A DNA stretch of 64,000 nt from NCBI GenBank assembly GCA_035041965.1, contig JAPYMA010003038.1, positions 1-64,000 on the forward strand. The letters are read 5' to 3'. The notes beneath the pieces are model-generated. The model was not told the DNA's origin, ran no database searches, and worked only from the letters and a program-made list of their open reading frames with translations. This document shows positions 39,237 through 55,007 of this stretch, piece by piece. This DNA comes from Anisakis pegreffii (lineage: Eukaryota; Nematoda; Chromadorea; Rhabditida; Anisakidae). A program made the position numbers and the translations under genes. Numbering within the stretch: position 1 is the stretch's first letter; the number at the start of each line of letters is the position of its first letter.

Positions 39237-40452
39237 CTCTGATCAGCTGATCTCCTTCCTCATCAAACCACCAAACAGCACTCACTGCAAACGATATCAG
39301 AAGTTGAATTAACGCTCAATCTTAAAATGAAAATAATCCATCAATACTGTATGAATCTTCCAAATTTGTGTCGACGGTCACATGTGCTGGGGGTTTCCAG
39401 AAACAGAAAATTTCAGGAATCTTGCGGAACAGGGCGGCGGCATTGCTGATAAAGTTTTTCGCCATCGTTTTTGTTTTCTCTCTTTCGGTTAATCCGAGAA
39501 CATTGCGTATCCTCCGGCCCGTCGAAAATTTGTACATTCCTCTTCTAACACCATCAGAAACCTCACTACTAACGTTACCGGTGCGAGTGCATTCTAACAC
39601 TTCTTGAATTCTCGTTCAAAATTCAAATCAAATTTTCAAATAATTCAAAAAACGTTCGTTTTGAAACCAACCAAGAGTTGATTTGAAATTGCGCTCTTAT
39701 TACTGCAATGCACCGAATGAAGTTTCTCTTGACACGCTCTAAACAGCTCAGCTGATCGCTGTTGAATGAGTACGAATGATGTTATCAACATAAAATAAAA
39801 TGTTACCGTTGCTTTTATTATATGATTTTTGTTCCGTAAGGAAGTGCGAGTGTATTTATCGACCGAACAGCGTGTGCTATTTAATTTACGATATCGATGC
39901 TTATTCAGTGTTCATTCTCATTCTGTCCGACACACGCTTCCTTTTACTATCCACTACCAAACAATCATTCTATGTTCAAAGGAACTTATCGCACACTGCT
40001 CGCGCCATAATCTAGCTGAATGCCCCTAACCAAGTTTACTTCTCGAAAACCGCCAAAAACATTGATCGAGAGATTTTTTCTCAGTGGAAACATTTTGTGC
40101 TCACTCCTTGGTGATCTCGTTTAGAAGCTAGTGTCGCAGTATCTCACTAAAAAGTACCTTCATCAGTGGATTGCCATTTTGGACTTGTTTTTCGATACTT
40201 TCTCGACATTCGTTAATGTGTGGCATTCTTTAATAAACTTAATGTTGACATCGGCCGAATGTAATCGTTTAATTGTTACTGAAGTTCATAACATGTTTGT
40301 CGGTTTTTGACGTTGACATTATCAATCGAGTGATTTAGAATCTGGATTGTGAAGAATTGTTGAAAAGACTCGAAAGGAAGGTGGCGCCACTGGGGGTTAG
40401 GTGTAATTAGGCGCCGAGGAGAGCGAGGAAGGCGGTGTATGTATCGGAGAAA
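39237..40452. promoter_or_regulatory. Divergent intergenic region POLE2 / AMMECR1
   Basis: The two start codons are 1.2 kb apart and point away from each other, so this interval must hold both promoters. The segment just before AMMECR1 (40380-40445) is locally GC-rich, with a GGCGCC ... GGCGCC pair at 40383-40388 and 40410-40415. No TATA box can be assigned with confidence. Confidence 0.4.
39322..39600 (-). CDS. Unidentified small ORF upstream of POLE2
   Basis: A 92-codon open frame (first Met about 22 codons in) lies on the POLE2 strand, ending 85 bases before the POLE2 ATG. It is rich in Arg, Lys and Glu (for example RRIRNVLGLTEREKTK) and contains KIPEIFCFWKPP, so its composition is more protein-like than that of random ORFs nearby. 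I recognise no family. It is not an in-frame POLE2 extension, because POLE2 has a stop just before its ATG. It could be a small upstream cistron, an unrelated exon, or chance. Confidence 0.3.
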   Translation of the reverse strand: MLECTRTGNVSSEVSDGVRRGMYKFSTGRRIRNVLGLTEREKTKTMAKNFISNAAALFRKIPEIFCFWKPPAHVTVDTNLEDSYSIDGLFSF

Positions 40453-43174
<2,722 letters not shown>

Positions 43175-46100
43175 ATGACATATGACAGTTTCACGTTTGC
43201 CTTCTTCGTCGTCTATATTGTTTTCGTTCAGAATCAGTTCACAGTCCGTTCGTTCCACTAGTGTTCACATCCTTACAATTAATTTTGCACTCACATTAGA
43301 CACATCATCGAATTAGCCACTCAATTGCTAATCTGTCTTATCATCGTATGCCTCATTCTCGCATCATCAATCTACCTACCATAAAATTATTCTTTTCGTT
43401 GTTACATTTTGTTCGTTTGACGTTCCATTCTATGGAAAATACTCTCGCAGATACTTCACAATTTTTTTGAAAGCTTTCAGCTTTCGAAACGATTGTATTC
43501 TCGTGAGGCATAGTAGCTATGGGTTTTGATGGAAACATCTTCATTTTTTGGTGTCTAAGCGAGTGAGTGGAATTTGATCACTGAACAGTTTTGATGTAGC
43601 ATTCAATAATTCCTCGTTTTTACTACCTCAAATCAACAAATTAGCAATTAGTCGAGACTTAATTTTCGTTTTTAATTCTCATTTAACTTTGGTAACATCA
43701 CTATGATTTGACAAAGAGACGTCTTCTTTTTATTTCAAGTATATAATCAGTTTTGTTTTCGTTTTGCTTCAACTGTTTTTTTGTTCTGATTTCCGTTTCC
43801 ATATGCTCTGAAACGTCATCTTATTTCCTGTGAAACGTCATCGATTACCTAAGGGAATACGATATTTCTCGCGAACGGAGTGCAGAAGTTATTTTATATA
43901 TGCGATAAATCACGTTCACTTAAATGTCGCTAAATGAAGTGGGGTAGATTTATCGAAAAGAATTCTATTTTTATGCATATTCTTGTTCATATCTTTTTTG
44001 TGGTCTAGTGCGAATGATTTTAATCGATTTTGAATCTGGCCTCATATTCGCATTATGACACAAAACTGAACTGAAAATCATCTCATTATTTTTGGGATTG
44101 TCACAGTTTTATAGGTTGAATTTTTGGTCAACGCAAATGTTTGCCGGATTATTACATTAGTGCAAGTTCCCATCGAAAGTGAACGCTTATCGATCAAAAA
44201 ACCAAATTGCTCACTAATCGTTGACTTTCATTTTGAAGATTTGTCAATTCTCGACTTCAAAAACAGATAAGTATTGAAGTTGAATGTAACGGCGTCAAAG
44301 CAGTTTTATGCGTTGAGTTTTTGATGACGAGACATTGAATCGGCATTCCGCTTGTACTTTTCATTTTTTATGTCTTTCAATGATAATTGCTGTCTTAATT
44401 TCATATTTTGTTCATTTTCGTGTACTTATTTTCATTTCGAATTTCTCTCTTTTCATCTTTACTCATTGAATATATTCATTGGCAATCAATTCGATCTTAA
44501 TAGACCGCTTTGAAAGTTCTGTTTATTACAATCATTTTTCCAGTTTCGTGCGATTGTTGTTCACTTCTAATCTTCCCCGAACATTCGAAGTGCTTTCACA
44601 TCGAAACTTTAATGCATATGAACTCTTGAAGAACTGCATCCAAAGTAGTGTACGTTAAGCAGAAAATGGGGTTATTTATACTTCATTCCTTTCAGTTCTT
44701 CTGAGGGTTGTTGTCCGTATGAACCAAAACGATATCTATATTGTTTTTTGGTATTCTTGTGGAGAGTGAATATACTTATTGTGAGTGAGTTCATAAACTT
44801 ATTCATAAGTTGTGTTTTTCGCTGCAAATTTCGACAATCTTTTGAACTCAGGATTTTAGGTGAACATCCATCCATAAAGACGAAAAATTCAGTTGTCTTC
44901 TGATTTTAGTACTGAATTGCTGCAGCATCGATATTTCAACCCATTGACGTTCTGTTGCTATTATACCTTTCATTAGTGTTACATCTTCAGTGTTTAGTTG
45001 CCAACTTCTTGAAGGCATCCTCTTCATTTTGGTAAAGATGAAATGAGTTTTTCTCTCATTTAGTTCAAGTTTCGTTAATCCGGTCGCCATATACGATATT
45101 GTTTCATTATTAGCCTCATCAATCAGTTACTTGTCAGTAAGTTTTATCATTCTTGAATTCAATTAAAAAATTGTTGAGTATGTTCTTTGTTTGAACTTCA
45201 TTTCTCTGTGCTGAGTTGATTTTATATCTATGTATATTACTATTCGTTGTTGAAGTCGTCTGCTAATAATGAATAAGTTTTATAGGTGAAATTACATGAA
45301 ATTGATGTATTCTGTGTGTTGTATTGCATGCTTTTTATCTGTTCATTATAATCATCACATTTGGAGCGCTCGTCTTTCTCTTCAATCATATTATTGGTTT
45401 ACGCTTACCTCGTTTCCTTTTATAAAACTCGTTGATTTTATCGTTATCATTTTCATGTTCATCAAAATATCAACCACAACATCGCATCCAACGACATCAC
45501 AATTTGTTCACTGCCATCCATCGTTTTTGTTTTCATTTATCTTCAAATCCTTTGACATTCTAACGAATGTTCCTTTTCCCACGATCAGTAAGTAACAGTG
45601 AAAACTTTCGTCATCTCGAATACTTTCGAATGTGGCCATCCAGATGTTGACTGATAGTTCTGGCCGTTTGCGTCTTGAATGTCACAGTATCAGTTTTGTG
45701 GTGACGAGTACATCCCGAAATGTTTACCTGACAGGATGCTTATTGTTAGTGGAGCATTCTTCATTCACGTGCGCACTTCTCATTTTATTTCGATGAAATA
45801 AAATCTCGATCTTTCATTTCCTTCGTTGATCAGCATCTTTGGTCGAGTTTTTATAATTCTCTAGAATATCTGAATGAACCGCTGATCCATGCTATTGAGC
45901 ATAAGCATTCCGTGTTTTCGAACTGAGAATTCGGCTTATGGCACAAACATACTTGATGTAGTTTAGTTTGGTATGATGCATCGTTGCTGTTGTTGTTTCG
46001 ATCGATCCAAAATGACCGAATAAAAAGAAGTAAATTAATTTTGTGTGGGTCTTAGTCGGGTTTCTCGATTATTTCTCCTCGTTAAACCTAAAGACGAACG

Positions 46101-49100
46101 CTAATAACCAATTGCTCTCGTGTAACTGCCGTTTCGTATTGCACATTCATCAAAACTATTTGTAAAATTGATTCTATCAATGTTTTGTTTCATGTATGAA
46201 CGTTCGCTTCATTCCATACTATAATACCTACGAATGCAAATAACATCCAAACCAACAACATTCAACAGCGTTGTCTGTTTGATGAATCGTTAGAAAGAAA
46301 ACATCAAATTTAATGTTTATTATTTGTTTACTCACTTTATCGAAACATCCTGTCTCTTTTTAACAGTGAACATCAAGTGTTCATTGATCTGAATATCTAT
46401 CACACAAAAACATCAACATGCGAGTAATGTTTTTGTGTCTTATTATACGATTCATTTCTCATACTCCATCACATTCGATCGATTAGTGATTCATTCACCA
46501 ATGAATCTTTCTCATGTCATCTTACTGATCACAGCCGACACTTGATGATTATTTATCTTGACTCACTGAAAACCAATAATTCTCAAAATTGGCGTATGGG
46601 AAATTTTCGAATCTATCGTTTCATTATAACGTATCCATATGCAATGAAGGGAGCGTCTTCTAGAATTGAATTTTTCATTTATGATTGTTTATATTCACTG
46701 AATAAAATTTCATTGAAATATTCTTTGAAGCACATTCTATTTGATTTCAGCGAATAAAATGATGAAGTTGCATTAACACAAGTCATATTTTTGAAGTGAA
46801 GAATGTATATATAACATCTCAGAAGATTATAACCAATGAAGATAATTTGAATGTTAAAACTACATCAACCTTAATGGTGAACTCATTTTGATGATACTCA
46901 ATGCAGTTGATATATATATCGTATATACACTGTTCATTATAGTTAGTTTATTTATTGATTTTTTTAATAGTAATAATTGTTGTATGATATTTTTTCCCGT
47001 CACTCTATCCATTCAGCTTCAGCAATAACATAATGGAATAGGCGAACTCCAGAAAGTGTTGAAGGTTCAATAATAAATGCAATAATTAAAAGTGGGAGTA
47101 ATTCGCTAATGTGGAGAAATTTATTTGAATTTTTTCGGGCTCAACAAAACAATCGATAAACCGATTGTTGTCGTTAGCCAATTGTTTCATCTCTTTCAAT
47201 TTTTATAAGTTTGCACAAGTAATTTTTTAAAATGGATAAAATGCATGTAAATAATATCCCAGTAGCAATGCATTCAGAAGGTTCATTCAATTGAATTTTT
47301 TGGAAATAAATCAGCTCGAAAACCTTGAAATGCGGTGGTATTTCATATTAAGCGTTGTTCGACTTCCACAACGTGAAATACTCTGAAGTGTTGAGAAAGA
47401 ACCATAATCTAACGTTGTTTGCACCTCAGAAAATTAATTTATTCATTCGTGTCTCTTTCAATGTCGACTTGAGAGTGGGCGATATTTCAATGTATCGTTT
47501 TGGACTTGAGAGTGGGCGATATCTTTGCTGCAGTAATGTGAATGACGTATTATTTTAAGAAGAGACATCAAAAAACGTTTATCGACTCTCATTTTCGTGA
47601 TCATAAAACTGATAGTACTCAATTTCCGTAGTGAAAACAACAAAGAGCAAATGAACATTTATACGTAGAACGTTGTCAGTTGATCAACAACATCCATACG
47701 AAGTGCACTCTGCGAATTATTGAAATGAACAACAACGACGCCCTTCACTATTTCAGTATTTGTGGACATGATACGTCGCTTTTATCGACAACAAATAGTA
47801 CATCGTGGTTTTTGCTCTTTAAAGTGAGTCGTTATGTGGAAACGTCATCGCGGTAATTGAAATAAATGGCATACGAAAGATAGGGATGGATCGCCATCGG
47901 GACCAACGTAAAATTTGATTGATTATTATAAAGTGATAATGATTCATTTCTAGTCATTTTTAAACGTTGAAATGATATTTGTTAAGTGTTGTGAATGTCA
48001 TAATCACATTACGTTGACGTTCTCTGTGCATTTCCTTGACTCCAGTTTTTGATACTCAATCAAGGGTGAATGAAATGAGTCGATGTGAAAAATGAGCAAA
48101 AGTCAAATTAGAAATTCTAACACATTTAGTGACTCTTTCGTTAGGATTCCACATTTTCTTTTCGTAATACTGATGATGAAATGATCGTACTTCAAAATTC
48201 GTCTTTAAATTGGAAGGAAGGAAGTCCATCGCAGCAGCGCTTAAATATGAATTCGTCAATTTAAAAATAATTCGTTACATAGTTTGATATGTGCATCTGC
48301 AATTATGTAATAATTTTTGCGAACATTGTTCGTTCAATCAAACATTCTTTTGTATAATTTATTCAATTTGTTGTTGCAATTCTGAATGTGATAAAAATTA
48401 AAAACAATTTCTTCGACTCATCAAAATTTCGCAACCGAATAAAAATGCTTTCATCACAAACACGCAATCAGTCGTCTCTCACATCCAAGCGAATAAGCTT
48501 TTTGAGACGACCAGCAAAATGTTTCACTGCGATAAGGTTCCTTTCATACTGTGATATATAAATACGGACGCAGTGAGCAATTCTGATTTTTGGTATTAAG
48601 CTATTGATTATTTAAAAAATGATATCATTTGGAGTTTATTCACATTCGGAAAAGACGTAAAATGGATATTTTGTTGTTGAACGACTGAAAGGAGAAGACA
48701 GCTGCTGCATGGTTACTCATCAGTTCATGTACAGTAATATAGAAACCGGGGAGAATATAATTTCAAACTAGAACAAAAGTGGATATGATTTTAAATTTCT
48801 TGTGAGTGTGCTTGATGGATTTAAGGCTGTCAAAGTGATAACTGGCGAGAATTATTTCGAGATTTAATTCCATTTCAAGTTGCACCGTAAATTCAAAAAT
48901 TTTTTATGAAAAAATAAATAGGAGTGGACCGATCGATATGTGGATTAGTGTATTTTCGCATCAGAAACCGAGTGTGACGAGAACGATGCATTTTCATTTG
49001 TGTTTGTTGCAGCGACACTGACAGACATTATCGGACGCAAAAGGTTTCATAGGGTGTTCAAAATGCGATGATCGACTGAATGCGTTCAGCTCTGAATTAG

Positions 49101-50046
49101 CCAAATCATTGTCGTTAAGCCATATCAATGTCGGTATTTCCTTCGTTCTTTTCGAACCCACAAAACAGCGGCGGATATTTCGAAACTTTCAACGGTTTTT
49201 TGAAATATTTGACCCGCTAGCGTACTAGTGCTTTGAACCTATGTCATTGTACCTTGTTCTGCATTCCTCGCTGAGATGTGCCTGTGTAGAGAACAAGTAT
49301 ATTCGCAATTCTATCTGAAAATGCAACGAAAACTTTGAGATGGATGCGCAAAAATTCTGAGTGTTATTGATTAACAATGCACATTTCAGTAAACAATTTC
49401 AACTAGCAATAAGATTTATGTGATCTTATTTGGTCAACATACCAACTGAAGAGGGTATTCAAAGAACAACTTTAAATGAGGAACTTGAAAATTAATGGAC
49501 GTTCATCCAATTGGCCTATTTCCCGACTCATTTCAACAATCATTCAAAATGTACTCAATAACTCAAATATCGGCTTGCACTCTACTGTACGCATTTCGCA
49601 CGTTAATACACAATGATTTATTGATACGCTAACATTTTCATGCTTTCTCTCGAAATTCTCTTAATTATAAACAACAGTAAACAGCAACAGCTGCTAGTCA
49701 ATAGAACTTCTCATAATTCGAATTTTTAAAGTGAGTGATTTGTGGTGTGTGGCAGAGAGGAACAGTTGAAAGTTTGCGTCACTTTCGAAGGATAGAAAAA
49801 ACAAATCTGAGAAAACTTTTCAACATGAACAATGTCAATATTAATAAATAACCTATTTAAAATGACCAACTCAAATATAATACACTTATCACCGTAAATA
49901 CACAATTCAATGCATCCGTGCTCATTTAATACACACCTATGCAAATACTCATGATTTCATAGAGTGAATTGCATTCATATTCGCATGCTGCGCAATCAGC
50001 TAACTCTTCAATAATCCACCCAGATCATACCACAGTTTCGTGCACG
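43175..50046. other. Gene-poor region of 6.9 kb
   Basis: This includes the AMMECR1 3' untranslated region and the promoter of the secreted-protein gene. Short ORFs exist, including a minus-strand pair at 44672-45090 and a plus-strand one at 45296-45595, without recognisable domains. The only structured item is the 14-base match to a MITE terminus at 45711-45724. Confidence 0.5.
45711..45724. repeat. Isolated match to the POLE2-intron MITE terminus
   Basis: CATCCCGAAATGTT is the exact reverse complement of 14 bases of the terminus at 36656-36669. No second terminus was seen nearby, so it may be a fragment or a chance match. Confidence 0.35.
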
Positions 50047-53000
50047 ATGAACTTCGACAGCACTGACGAATTGACCACTGCAGCAATGGTTTTGCATTTT
50101 ATTGCCTTGTTTCTTGCAGCAGTTTCACAGGTAAGCAGGATATATTGTTGCAGTACACCATGATATGTTAATAATCCATTGCTTAGAACACCAATCATAT
50201 ATATCTGAATTAGTCGATGTATTATGTGATGGATAAATTTAGATGGTGACCAAGATGAACTACTTAGATGAAATATGAGAAGAGGATGGGAAAAGTTTTT
50301 TAAAAGTTAAATTGTTAGCAGATGGAGAGTTAATTGTTATTGTTTCCAGTTGAATCGATCCATTTCATTTTGTTGGAAACTAGAAAATTTAATGCACGGA
50401 ATTTGTTTTAAAAAAAACTGATGAATAAAAGAGATCAATAAATTGTTGTAAAGAAAAATGTAATAAATCTAGAAGTGCAGTTTGGATGCTGCTTTTCGAG
50501 CAACTTTTTTCTTGATACACTTATTATTAGTTCATTGAGCTTAATGCCTTCCCAAAGCGATTGTAGATAGTGAGATATTAGTTTTCATTGAGATAAAAGA
50601 CTTTGATCCATTGTTATTGGTAAGTTACGGACACGCAATACTTCCACGAAACTTGCCGAATGAACTGTTGAGATTTAAACATGAATTTTAAGCTCATTAC
50701 TGATTAAGCAATTACTTCAAATTAGAACTGTTAAGGTAAGATGACCCTTCGATGCTTATAGGTTGATGCAACTAGCTGTGCTGATCAGTTGCAAATATGC
50801 GCAACAGCCACTGAACAGTATGAGCACCAAATGGAGCACATTAAAAGAATTGCCTTCAGAAAATGTTTCCCTCAATCACCGTAAGTGAATTATCCACGCA
50901 ATCAAATCGTTACACACATTTGCACTTACATCACCTCATTACCGATCGTCAGTAGTGGATCAACAATATTTTGGGTTGCTACTGAATTGCTTTACGACAG
51001 TTTCTTTTGAATAATAGCTGTTTCGATGAAAGTGTGTCTGATACAACTTTGACGACGAATACATTCAGTCATTCATCAATGAGCAAATAATTTTTGAATG
51101 CTTTTCTAAGATTCAATGTTTATTAAATCGTCTTCTTGGAAAGAAGCAATTTAGATGTACAAGTGAACGAATTGCATTCGACGACTGTTTTCACAGTTCA
51201 CTAAACGCCGTACGTGCCCACCGAATGCAAGCACCTCACCACTCGGATAATTTCATGGACACAGCAGAACGCTATCGTGACGCGGTTGACGACTGCTTTC
51301 TCGACGATGATCTACCAGCATCGTTTCCAGATCTTTCTGCATTTGTCGTTGATGGTAATCATTTAAAGCGAATGCTATGCATCACAAACTTTATCACCTT
51401 CTTCTAAGCCATTCGTTGCTTCATAATGAGCTTTTCTTAGAAAACTTATTTTTCCTCCGTTCACAATTCATAGCGATCTTGTTCACGTTGAAGAGGATGC
51501 TGTGTATGCTCGTATTGTGTACGGAATGGAATTCGCCGATCGATTGTGGGGTTTACCTCAAGTTGCCGTCTCCACGTCTTTGCTTGATCCGAAATCAGTT
51601 TGCCTCGTACGAGTCAGTTTGATTCAGTCATTTCATGATTACTATTCATGCAAGACGGAAGCTTTGCAGTAGTTTTGTATTTGATTGAAGTGTAACTGTA
51701 TGTTTATGAAATTCGTAATTATTTTAGGCTCAATCTTACCAATATTCTTTGACATGAGTGGCATATCTAACATTTCATTAAAAATTGCGAATGAACTCCA
51801 GTTTTCAGGAAACTGTTGGACGTATTTTTGGAAATGGCATCAGCCGAACAATTGATTCAGCAGACCCGCAACTGTGAGTTTGACTGCTTCAACTCCTAGC
51901 ATGTTTACTATTCAGGATAATACGAAAATATATTTTCCTGAACCAATACTTTAAATATAACTTCGAATATCATTAAACAATCTAGTCATGAGAAGGTCAA
52001 AATTATCACTTAAGACTGCTCACTGAAAATGGATAGACTGATCTCTTCCACACGTCAAATCATCGCCATTATTTCATTCAGCCGGATAACATCGCTACTG
52101 GACGTCAAACAATTCATTTGATGTGCTAAAAATGTTCACATTCACTATCAGATTACTTACACATTTTGTCATCAACAAGTGAATCGTGTTGAACTGAGTA
52201 AATAGTTTCAGTAATAATTTGAACACGTCATGTATTGTGGATGATACTCAAGTTCAGTGTTATCAACGTTTCCTGGAAAATGATGACCAGTTCCAGTTTC
52301 TCATCATTACAAAAGATCGCGCTTTGCGCGCATGCATCCAAAGGTTATTTCCCCTCGAAAATACTTGCTTTTTCAATTTACGGTGGATGAATTTGTCAGT
52401 CATCATGCCCAGAAATCGTATTCACTACAAAGAGTTCACCATAATATCGTTGATGAATTGTGATCACTTGTGCAGCTGTCCAACTGAAATATATCAGTCA
52501 TAAATGGAGACTTTCCAGAAAATTGAGGCACGAAGTATTGCAACGTATCATGAATCAAATACCTTGAGCCTATTGCGTGATCTGTTTATTAGTGGTGATC
52601 TGATCTGATTACGATTGGTGATTGTTTTCAGTGTTCGTCTGCAAACTCAATGTCGCACTGGTGACAGCTCTCGTTTACGTGTATGTCTTTGTTCGGTGAG
52701 AGAAGAGTTTGAAAACAGAATGCAGTCATCTATATTACAGTGCAGCAAAAACTTGAATCTATCATCCATACATGACTATCGAATTTACATCGACAAATCC
52801 AAACAATTCACTAAATACTATCCAAGTAAGCCATCTCAAATTGAGTTCACAGATTTTAAGGCATTCGTAACCGAAGTGATCCTGCGAAATGCTGACTGCA
52901 TGAATGAGAATAATGATTTTGGACATTGTTTAGGAACTGAAGTTAATAATGCTCCTAACTGACTTCAACTCGTGACACAGTGTTATTGATGGATCGTAGA

Positions 53001-54192
53001 TTTTTCCAGTGTAATAGGAACAAAAAAAGAATGGAATGCAAAATGATTCTTTAATCATGTTCATTTCATGCGATACGGCGACAGAAATACAACCCGATGT
53101 ACTTCTTCAAGGCGTGCAATTCGACGGCACGGAGATGCCACAGAATTCAATACCGTCAAATATAGTGCTCGATCGAAAACCATCAAGGCCATACTTCGAA
53201 ATAGTACAAGGTTTGATTTAGCATTTCACCATGTGCCAAACAATAAATGCTTTTGCCAGAGGAGTGAAAAAGTCATTTAATTGTTACTCATGGCGGAGAT
53301 CGCAACCTAGGAGAGTCTTATTCGTTCAATAATGGAATGGAGTCGCCGTCAACAGATCTATCGATTAGCATCTGATCACTGAGCTCTCAGACACATCATA
53401 CTCACTAAAATTCATAACACGTGTCGCATTCTTCGAACAGACATTTCAGGAACCAATCTGAATGGACAGTGCTTGTGTGCCTGCGAACCACCGACGACAC
53501 TTCGAAACAACCAACCAAGAAATTTGCCTCTCGCCGACCATCGTTCACAACCCAAATCTAGTCAGCAAACATTTTTGTCGACTGCACAAGCACGACCACC
53601 GCAGTGGATGAGCACTAACGGAGCAAGACCTAATTGGAAACCTTGGTACAGAGCAGAGGTATTTTAATGATGAATCTCAATCGCTGATGTTCTCAGTGAC
53701 GCTTCTCAGGCGAACTGCCTGGAATTTGTTTGTTTTGAACCCATCCAATTTGCTACTGAACTTTTGCAATTTTTTCACGTGCATAGAACAAATTTAGCAA
53801 ACTTGCCTTGTAGATTCTTTAGTGCTTTTTATTTCGAGACAGGAGAAATCATTCGATAGTTTGCAGTAGACGAATCATCGTTTTCATTTGACCGTCGTTT
53901 CTGATGTTTATTGCACGATGAACAGTCTAGAGCAATAAACTTGGAAGCATTGCTGAATGAAAGGAATTGAAATGTTGCGACGTACATCGCTGAATGCAAT
54001 TCCATGCTAATTAAATTGAATTGAGCTCATGAATAATGTCTAACATACTGTGCACTGTTAAATTGTTCTTAACTACTGTTCGATGCATTTATTCGTCTTC
54101 TTACTGTCAACGACGCATATATTTTTCAGAGCGACTATCAGTTGTCCCCTCAAAAACGTGATCTCTTCCACCAATACTACGAACGACATTGA
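50047..54192 (+). CDS. Uncharacterised secreted cysteine-rich protein, 10 exons
   Basis: I do not recognise the family. Exons: 50047-50130, 50762-50880, 51155-51354, 51431-51612, 51809-51873, 52212-52343, 52632-52941, 53030-53210, 53450-53658, 54130-54192. Phases agree and give 514 aa. Exon 1 encodes a signal-peptide-like stretch (MVLHFIALFLAAVSQ after a 13-residue leader). The mature part has 20 cysteines, starting with a C-x6-C pair, later RVCLCS and a cluster GQCLCACE, and potential N-glycosylation sites (NTS, NLS, NDS). No transmembrane segment follows the signal. The C-terminal about 85 residues are Pro/Gln/Asn-rich and end KRDLFHQYYERH. Junctions of exon 4 (acceptor ATGAG) and exon 8 (acceptor AAAAG) rest on frame continuity and are the weakest. 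Confidence 0.8.
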
Positions 54193-55007
54193 GGAGGCAG
54201 GCTTAAGCAGGCTAACATGCGATGTTCTTACATTTCTTACTTCTACTCATTTCTTACATCATCCGCGTATCATGCACCTTTTACACTTTCCACTCATTGT
54301 TACCAATTAATGTTTTCCTTAAAAATTTCTGAACTCCTCTAAATTCAAGTACCAATTAATGAATCTGAATGAACAAGTGGATTGCCACCTATTCTGACGT
54401 TTCAACGGAACATTCTGCGATGAAAGCATTAGCAAAAACGGATTGGCAAGAAGAAAGAAGAAATTGTTACGAGAATTCATTCAAGCATTCCGATACATGT
54501 GCCTGAATAATATGAATAATTTCAATGAACGACTATATGCTTTCCCGATTCATTCGAAAATATTTCATGTGTTTATAATGTCAGTGATTCAGCCTTGATA
54601 AATAATGTTTTTGTAAACCATCTATCGAATGAAATGTTTACTGCACTATTACAGAATGAAAATGATGAAATATTCAAAAAATCCATTCGAAGCAGAGAGT
54701 ATTATTGGTTTGTTATTTGATCGCTACGAACGGGTGCTGTCAATCATAAATTGTGTGCATACTCTGTCGTTTGAAAAAAGTGCTCTAAAACGCGAAACAT
54801 TCTCTCGCAAAATGCTCAACAAGAAAAAGTATAATTTTGCCAATAAAACGCTACATTAAGCAGTTCATATCGTACATTAAGAAGCAATCAGATTCGAGAT
54901 GCAAATAAAAACGTTGAATGCAGCTTAACGGAACGATAAATATCTACAAGCATCACAAAGTACGAGATCAATGTCATTAAGAATTATGAACGTAGCAACA
55001 CCATAAA
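54193..55007. other. Convergent intergenic spacer
   Basis: The secreted-protein gene and endophilin-B converge here, and both 3' untranslated regions should lie in these 0.8 kb. No further gene is seen. Confidence 0.55.

Noticed and set aside
39160..39289. Reading frame overlapping POLE2 exon 1 in another frame (beginning ATGAGTGCT if spliced from the small upstream ORF)
   Set aside because: It hits a stop soon after and does not continue in frame into the POLE2 exon 2; the POLE2 frame is fixed by family similarity.
45296..45595. 99-codon plus-strand ORF in the gene-poor region
   Set aside because: Hydrophobic composition is what AT-rich, T-rich DNA gives by chance; no flanking exons or domain were found.
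53281..53449. End of the secreted-protein gene at the TGA after exon 7 (about 52960)
   Set aside because: A donor at 52942 and two further exons join in phase and add a cysteine cluster, so the longer model is preferred, although a shorter isoform is possible.
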